From: Symsagittifera roscoffensis
Lineage: Eukaryota > Xenacoelomorpha > Acoela > Convolutidae
Direction of reading: 5' to 3'
Assembly: GCF_963678635.1 (NCBI RefSeq)
Contig: NC_087064.1
Coordinates: 50,329,346 to 50,393,345 of the forward strand
DNA length: 64,000 bases
Part shown: positions 57,100 to 64,000 of the stretch, piece after piece
Numbering within the stretch: position 1 is the stretch's first letter
How the letters are laid out: the number at the start of each line of letters is the position of its first letter
The notes under the pieces: generated by a model
Told to the model about the DNA's origin: nothing
Database searches by the model: none
What the model saw: the letters and a program-made list of their open reading frames with translations, nothing else
Position numbers and translations under genes: made by a program

Positions 57100-59500
57100 T
57101 CTGAAGCGACTGCGACAGAACCATCGAAGACAGGTTCGAGGAGACCATAGACACTTATCTTCAGGAACGTCAACGAAATACTCGACCCTTGGACGACGCG
57201 ACAAAAATGGTTTTTGCCTCACCACCTTGTAATTAATATCAACAAGTGTGGAAAAGAGCGCCGAGTACTTGAAACCTCAGGCATCACCAGAAGATTCTCT
57301 GTCATCGAAACAGTTCTAACAGGACCGGGCCGCCTCGCTGACCACACTAGAATTGTTATGAGGTTTCGTGACGACCAGATCAGCAGTCATCGAGGCGATT
57401 TTCATGCAAACTTTTGTTTAAACTTTAGATCTGCCCTTCCAATAAATACTAAAATAAGAAAACCACCACAAACCAATCACCCATCCTAAGACTTGCCACA
57501 ACTTCATTGGAACGAATTCAACTTGTGTTAGTTGCTACGCTACCCGATAATCTGCCATAATAATATCTTGATGGACGACCACTGCAAAACCGCCTGCAAT
57601 TTTCTTTTTTTTTTATTAATTATCTTCGAACTTTCTTTAGCGATTGATGCTTAGATTTGACAAACTGGACATCCAACTTGAAGCAGTTTCCAGGGACCGT
57701 TAACAGAAAACCACCTTGAGAAAACAGCGGCTTTTGTACTTCCAACAAAAGATATTCTAGGAGTCAATTGGAAGCCTGACTTAGATGCTTTTGTGGAATT
57801 CAAAAAACTTCAGATCATCAAAAAAACTGATTTTACCCAGCACAAACTATTGAAGTTTGCTTCCTCACTCTTCTATCCTAATAGAAATTTAAAATTGACA
57901 ATTTCATTTAGGAAATCACTTCAACTTGTCTGGACAGTGGGCTTAAAATGGGACAAACTCCTCAGCATCAGAAACGACTCATTTTATCCAGCAACCAGCT
58001 CAATGATATTTGCCTGCCACGAAACCACTTAAAAACAGCAAAGAAAATTATTGACATGCAATTTCAAATCTCCAACGAGGACTTCCAGCAGCGTGCCTTC
58101 ACAATAGTTGTCTACTTTAAAATCACCTATGCCAAAGACCCAATTGAAGTAAAATTTATCATCAAAAAAGATCGAGCCGTCCCCTCAAAAGGATGACAAT
58201 ATCGACTTGGAACAACAAGCCGCGACAAACCGAGCAAAATTTGCACGACTTCTCAAGTACAGGGCGACATTGCGATCGACAACATAAACCTCTGGAGTGA
58301 CAGTGTTTCACTTGATGAACTCACTGACACAGCGCCATCCAATCTTCATTGCCAACCACCTAAATTTCATCTTAGAATCGATTTCCGTAAAAGATCGAGG
58401 ACACGCACCCAGCAAAAACAACTCACCCGCAAAGCATGTGACCTGACAACAGGTTGACGATGGATCAGAGGACCAGCCTTTATAATGCAACCTCCGTCAA
58501 ATTGGCCCGCAAAGCAAAATTTACAGCCTTCGAACGATCTTCTAACGAAATACAGTCAAAATCAGCCGGCAACAAACCTCAAAGACAGATAACTTCAACA
58601 GTGGTTGACTACAGCCAGTTCTGCATATGTGCACGAGTTTTATAATTGACAGCTTATCCACCTCTTTATCAGAAAATCATAGCAAGAAGATGACGCCAGA
58701 TTACAATTCAGAAACTAGCCAACGCGCTAGTGTATATTGTGAAGAGATGTCCCTCAATATTTTTCGAAGGCAATTGTTAACATTAAAAAAAAATTACGAT
58801 ACCCGCAGGCAGCTGCCACAAAGACTCTGCCCATTCCTCGACAAATTATAAATTTTTTATCAAGAAACAACTCAGCAATGCAAAAAATTCTCTCTCCAGC
58901 CGCCAACGACAATTATTAATCTTTCGTTTAACAACTCATTTTCTTTTCCTTCCGCATAATCGCGACAGCAAGGGACGTTATAGATTGGAACACAGCCGCA
59001 GCATCGCACAAGAGGACTTCTGGATTCTCCTGTCAAGAAAAACCATTATCCAACAGCTCGTACCTTGCAGCCCAGAACGATTTACGCAGCTAACGGCGGA
59101 CTTGAATTTTACCAGGTTGCGAGAACCCGAGAGCAATTACCACTTTTCGCCACAAAACTGACTTTAAAGGACCCGTTTCACAAGAAAGTTACGGCATTTC
59201 TTGTGATGGATATGTTTTACTCTCAACATGCTTAGTTACTCAAGCATTACGTGTTGAAATCTGCAACTTCGTCAAGGTCGAATGTAATGTAAATTTGGCG
59301 CAAACAGCTACCTCGAGTAACATCTCCAACAACTTCAATATCGAAACAGCTCAAAGATCAGAACTGAATTGAAAACGGATGACGGCAACACACTTTGAAA
59401 GATCTTGGACAACGATGACTAAGCTTTTCCAGGATTCGTTCTACGAGATAATTAGTTTCTGCAAACTCATTGACCTATTTTTGGTTACCTTCGTCTGCGA
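57100..59500 (+). pseudogene. pol: BEL/Pao LTR-retrotransposon pol, copy 2 (RT, RNase H, integrase fragments)
   Basis: At 57214-57490 the frame holds LPHHLV, VLTGPG and MRFRDDQ, the N-terminal RT motifs of BEL/Pao. At about 57562-57600 NILMDDHCKTA is the (Y/L)MDD catalytic site. At 57750-57960 GVNWKPDLDAF and LVWTVGLKWDKLL match the connection region. At 58170-58520 KDRAVP and WIRGPAF match RNase H and the segment after it. At 58990-59200 EDFWILLSRKTIIQQLVPC and FKGPFHKK match the integrase zinc-binding part and catalytic-core entry. Stops and frameshifts throughout. Confidence 0.8.
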
Positions 59501-59659
59501 AGTATAAGCAGTTATGAATTCTGGCCCCTTGGCATTCCTGCCAGCTGACCGCACTGATTCGAAAACTTTCATGCCCAATCTGATCCTGCTTGAATGATCA
59601 CTTGAGAAACGTCACTTGGTTTGCTTTCAGTTGCGACTTATAACAAAATTGGCTTCTTT

Positions 59660-60045
59660 TATCATTTTCTGTTATAGTTTTGATAAATGTTTCTGTAAAA
59701 CATTTAGAACTAACCAATCATGAGCAATGATTAGAACTTAACATAACTTTTAAGGCTGAAGCTGTTTGTAGGTTCAACCAGAAGAGAGTAAACTTAACTT
59801 AGCAAACAGTTGCTCTTCTTCAGAACATTTCTTGGTTCTAAACATCGCAATAGAACCAGTATACACTAGATCTTTTGAGACTAGCAGATATAAGATTAAG
59901 GTTAGGGTTGGTTTTAGACTATGAAGTTGTAAGCCAAAATGAAACCAAAACTAAGTTAAGATCACAAACACGCGGCTTACCTTATCCGAAAATACTCTTT
60001 GAGAAAGCATATTTAAATTCATCTGGTGCGACCAAAAAGAGAGTA
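59660..60045. other. Possible LTR-like remnant after the BEL/Pao pol
   Basis: It contains CCAGTATACACTAGATCT and GAGACTAGCAGATATAA, as in the palindrome arms at 3.60 kb, where they follow family-X copy A. This may be a shared retroelement end. Boundaries were not found. Confidence 0.35.
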
Positions 60046-60049
60046 GTAG

Positions 60050-60640
60050 ATGTTGAGTGGGGGGAGGTGGCAGACCCTCAAGTTTTAAGATAGGGATTAG
60101 AGCATCCGTTCTGCCAGCTATGTATTAACATTGGAAATAGAGTCTACAAGGTATTAAGATAGGGAACACGAATGTTAAGGTTTCAGTGTGATGGTAAGAG
60201 AAAGAAAAACGTATGTTTTTTGGTTTTTGAGTGGGAAATTCTATTTTTTTTGCAAAACATTCAGCGCAAGTTACCTAATTGTTAAATATCAAATATTAAT
60301 TACGAGTAAGTTGTGTAATGAAGGATTTTTAATTACTTTTTAGTATATGGTAAGTCGATGGTAAGAGTTTTTTGAGTAAAAATTTTCAAGAAACTTCAAA
60401 ACACGATAAGATTAGCTATTATTTAACCTAATTTTTAGATAATCTTACTTTCTATCCAATTGAAACGATAATCTTACTTTCTATCTAATTGAAACAACGC
60501 TGAAATCTACAGACATTTCGAAAAAAAAATTTTGAGAAAAAAAAATTCAATTACAAAAAAGTATATAAATCACTGCATTGTATAACAAGTTTACCGCAAC
60601 ATTTTACATTCTGATATCATAAAACCAATATAACACGACA
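60050..60640. repeat. Polinton terminal repeat, left end of element 2
   Basis: GTTTTAAGATAGGGATTAGAG, GCATCCGTTCTGCCAGC, TATGTATTAA and GTTTCAGTGTGATGG follow the same order as the termini at 25.0 and 46.27 kb. Confidence 0.7.
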
Positions 60641-60672
60641 TCATGAATAATTTTACTACACCAGAGCAGTTC

Positions 60673-63600
60673 TTATAAGTTCAATAGTTTTGTATGAATT
60701 CCATCATCTTGTACTTGTCTTTTTGGATAAATATAGCTTAGTCCTTTCTTTGTCTGTTCATATGTGGCCACCATTTGATTTATAGTTCTGAATCCTCTAT
60801 TAGTAGATAAAAGATTAATTGCTCCATCAAGCACTCTTCTGTATTTTAACATGGGACCGTCTCCAGAATCTTCTAGAACCCGTTTATTTAATCCTTTGCT
60901 GCTACATTTGAACTTATCGGACTTGTTGTCATAGCAGCAATATGTCTTGCTACACAAACATAGCATTTCTGTACATCTAAATTCTTCTTCAAAAAGTCCC
61001 GGCTCCCGTTTATCATGCTTTTTATGCGTACTGCAACACGTTCGAGGGAAGAATTTAGATTTTGCATCCGCCTTGAAAGAGTCTCTGCAGTCATTTTCCC
61101 TGATTTTTCCCAAACAGCTCTCTTATCTGGTTTGATACAGTCGTATAAATTTTCTTCAGCAAGAAGTAAGTAAAGCGAGTCTGTTTCCATCTCTAACTCT
61201 TCAAATTTGTTTAAATCACAGAATTTGTCGAAGAAGTTATAGTAGAGCTCCAAGATTCTCAGTTTTGCATACTAAAGTATGAAAAAACCAACAATGATGG
61301 GTTCTCGGTGCTCAATGGTTGATTTCAATAACTCCACCGTATATAAGTCCTTCTCAACTGTGTTAAGTCTCTTAAACAGTGGTTCATTGATTGCCTTATG
61401 AGTTTTTTCATCGTTCAGATACTTTGTGATTGTATGTCTCGATCTATCCATGATCTGATATCCATACGAGGAATTACCCAAAAGTTCCATCGTTTCTGCT
61501 ACATTCCCTGACAGAGGGTTTTCATCTCCTTCTCTTGTCGCATCAACCACTGATTGAAAGAAATTATTGAAACACTTCCGAGGAGACTATTGAACAAATT
61601 GGTAAATTTTGGTGCACTGCAAGTCAAGTTCCAAATAAAAGTTGAACAGAGGAGTTATAACTGTTCCATTTTCTAACTTGAAACTATATATCAGCAGTCT
61701 CTGAGGCTGTTTTAACACTTTGTTCTCGATTGCATAGTTTTTCATTTAGTCTCCAATATCGTTTCTTCCAACCTCAGTCTTTTTGAAAATTGGAGGAAAA
61801 TTGGCAATTTTTGATTTTAGCTCATCTGGAACATTTAAGTCGCGCTGAACGTAGCCAAAAAGAGATCCTTCTTTTATTTTTGCTTGAAGGGAGTCTGTAG
61901 AAAGAGGTCTTTTATAGGGAAAGTGGGTTCTGACGTGATTTTTGATCTTGTCATTTGTTTTGAAACTTTCCCATCAGTCACACTCCCACATTTCTTCCAC
62001 TTTGTATCCTTTCTCTTTAATATATTTTCGTCGAATATCATCCATCTCTCTCTTCTTGTTTCCTTGCTCAATATACTGTTCTGTTAAGGAGGGACGAGCT
62101 TCTTGACAGGAACAGAAGTGGTAGTAACATCCCATTGCTTCGAATACTGTTTTACAGTGATCGCAGTAACCATCAACATTAAAACAGTTGATTTTTTTCT
62201 GTTTTCCAGATGTAAAAAAGCACTCAATTTTACATTCTGGTCATGATTCTTGATAGAAAAACATGACCATATTTTCAAAGTTGCGAGTTCGATTATGTCT
62301 AGCCTTGCATTTTTGCATTCCAGTGTCAAATTCCCATCTCGTGTACAGTCCTGTTGGCATATCTTGATAAAATTGAGAAAGGGTAAAGCTGGCTTGCATC
62401 AATTCCAACGATTGATTTGTAATCATTTGATGAAATTCTGATGTATGTTTCATCAACTACAGCTTTTCGAGTGAAAACAATGGAAGGTCCACCAGTCATG
62501 TCCTCTCTAATTTTTCCATACAAGCAAAATGGATAAAACTTGTAATTTGTAGATTTGTGTAGACATATGTTTTCTAGATTTGGAAGTGTGCATCCAAGTT
62601 TCAACTTATCTATCTCCTTGTTATGATAAAACTGAATCATTTTTTGCATTGCCTCCAGGTTTGGAACTACATCCTTGTTGTTGTACCACTTCAAAAAGTC
62701 TTTGAACACTGTCATTCCATTTTTCTTCCAAGTCTCTTGTAAGTAATTGTAATTATACATCCAGATGGAGGAACAGTCTTGATTCGAAGATTTTCCAGTG
62801 CCTGTTGTTCCTCAAGCCCACTTTTTTTAAGCTTCTCATAACAATGAAGTCTTTGTCTAGAGGATTGTTGTTTCTAAGTTTACTGAAAAAGGCTTCATAC
62901 GGTAGCAATTCAGGAAAGTCAAGTTTGTCTGGGTTATCAAACCACTCATAGGTAAAAATCCTTTTGTTTCGCTAGCTTTATAGGCTTTGAGAAAAGATTC
63001 CAGAGTAGTTGCCCCTCCCAGAAACTTCATTATGTCGAGAAATTGTACATCTCCAAACTTGAAAGCTATAAAGTCATTTGCTTTTTCGTTGTCGGATGTT
63101 TCTTGTTCTTTATTGCGAATCAAAAAGGGGATTAGATAGGACTTGATCACATTTAAATCATATCTACCGCTGTTAAATCCAAAAACAGGTAAAGTATTTA
63201 CATATCTCTCAATGTTGTTTCAAAACAATGAGTTGATTTTTCTGAATTCGCAATAATTGTGTTGACATATCTGCTTCCTCCGAATCTTCAATGCATTCGT
63301 CTTCGTACTCGAATTTGTTACTTGAATAATTTTAATCACGTTGGTTTAGCTGATCAAAGATCTTTTTCATTCTTTCATTGACAGCTACTTCAATATCTTG
63401 AAATTTTGTTTTCATCTCCAGCTTCCTTTTTTCAGCCAACAGCTCGAGCTTGCTTACAAAATCAATAATCAAGTTCTGTGGATCCTTGTTGTACAAAAAG
63501 ATGGGTTCATCAATCAGATTTGATGATATAGAAACTGAAATTAAGACTTGTTTTACAATCCAGGTAGTAGTTTGCGTCTCTTTTAGTTCCTCTGTCGGAA

Positions 63601-63960
63601 CACATTCGGCTCAAAATCAAAAATTGCTAGATTAATAAATAGTTAATTATCTTCAGAAACTGGAAGATTTAATCCTTCTAGCTTTTCCAACAAGGTTTTG
63701 CGAAGCGCATAGAGGTTCTTTGGGTAAATATGTTTCACTCGGTCCTTGCATCTCAGAAGATGTTTGTTGAGAAACTCAGATCTTTTGAAGAAAGTATCAC
63801 AACTAGGACACCGGAAGCACTTGAAGAAAGAATCAAAATCATTTGTATGAATGATATGATTGTTAAATCTCAGTATTTTGACTGTTTTGTCAAATCTTCC
63901 AATACTTCGTCGAGCTAGTTCTCCTACATATTCTCCTTCTTGGATATCGAAATCGTATAT
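60673..63960 (-). pseudogene. polB: Polinton protein-primed DNA polymerase B (frameshifted; N-terminus outside window)
   Basis: Family B, protein-primed type, which would replicate the Polinton. Landmarks from the N-terminal side: a zinc-finger-like CPSCDTFFKRSEFLNKHLLRC at about 63750-63825; IFDFEP (exonuclease I) near 63610; FNSGRYDLN (exonuclease II) at about 63152-63180; DASQLYPFS (motif A) at about 62377-62400; NSSYGYQIMDR (motif B) at about 61443-61475; ETDSLY (motif C, Glu in place of the first Asp) at about 61170-61187; stop TAA at 60673. At least several frame changes and stops (63.64, 62.8, 62.3, 61.3-62.1 kb) make it inactive. Confidence 0.9.
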
Positions 63961-64000
63961 AAAGACGTTCCTTTGAACAATTTCCTCGACAACAGGTATG

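Larger units (their letters stand above)
51540..58720. repeat. Tandem segmental duplication carrying a 73-nt exon and BEL/Pao sequence
   Basis: Copy 1 runs about 51540-52415 plus 54355-55740, split by an insertion. Copy 2 runs about 55740-58720. Shared landmarks are GATCGGATAAAGGATCATGG, the exon, CACCATCTCGACTTTTTGGAC, TGGTGGAACATTTTGTAGAG and AAGATGACGCCAG. The exon offset between copies is 4193 bases. Confidence 0.85.
60050..64000. mobile_element. Polinton/Maverick element 2, left portion (runs off window)
   Basis: A terminal repeat followed immediately by a minus-strand polB, the same layout as element 1. The rest lies beyond the window. Confidence 0.8.

Noticed and set aside
1-64000. 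CRISPR arrays, bacterial operons, riboswitches, rRNA
   Set aside because: None seen. Repeats lack regular spacer structure, and the gene style is eukaryotic.

Overview
This is an AT-rich window from an animal nuclear genome, most likely a marine invertebrate; I cannot fix the phylum from sequence alone. The evidence is small exons with GT-AG boundaries in kilobase introns, phase-1 EGF-type modules, a eukaryotic tRNA-Arg gene, and decayed Polinton/Maverick and BEL/Pao elements. There are no bacterial operons and no long intact genes. Most of the window is repeat sequence.

Host genes. All recognisable host exons are on the minus strand. From about 17.1 kb down to 4.3 kb lie six exons that are all phase 1 at both ends: EGF, EGF, EGF, two exons that together look like one fucolectin-type F5/8C (discoidin) module, and a fibronectin-III-like module. 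They look like the middle of a secreted or cell-surface adhesion protein, with both gene ends outside the visible exons. A second minus-strand cluster at 50.7-56.0 kb has a candidate terminal exon with a poly(A) signal, an EGF-like exon, and one 73-nt exon present twice. A tRNA-Arg(UCG)-like gene lies at 54.06 kb.

Mobile DNA. (i) 0-3.5 kb and 46.3-50.6 kb hold two ruined copies of the same unidentified plus-strand coding element ('family X'); a third piece lies at 24.2-25.0 kb. (ii) 20.7-30.06 kb is a tandem duplication of about 4.9 kb that copied family-X sequence together with the left terminal repeat of a Polinton. (iii) About 29.5-46.27 kb is the body of that first Polinton: terminal inverted repeats, a polB 3' fragment, then a modular array of two repeated coding-like units that I cannot assign. 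(iv) 51.5-58.7 kb is another tandem duplication, joining the 73-nt host exon to BEL/Pao pol sequence. One copy was later split by a 1.94-kb insertion that carries the tRNA, a CGTACCCCC minisatellite and an ATCGATT-rich MITE. (v) 60.05 kb to the window end is the left end of a second Polinton with a long but frameshifted protein-primed DNA polymerase B.

The 4-20 kb introns carry foldback elements, hairpin repeats, a hAT-type MITE with an 8-bp target duplication, and a 1.08-kb tandem duplication that doubled one EGF exon. The main story is exon duplication and gene-structure change driven by transposon-rich DNA. The less familiar material is the repeated module array inside the first Polinton and the family-X element.
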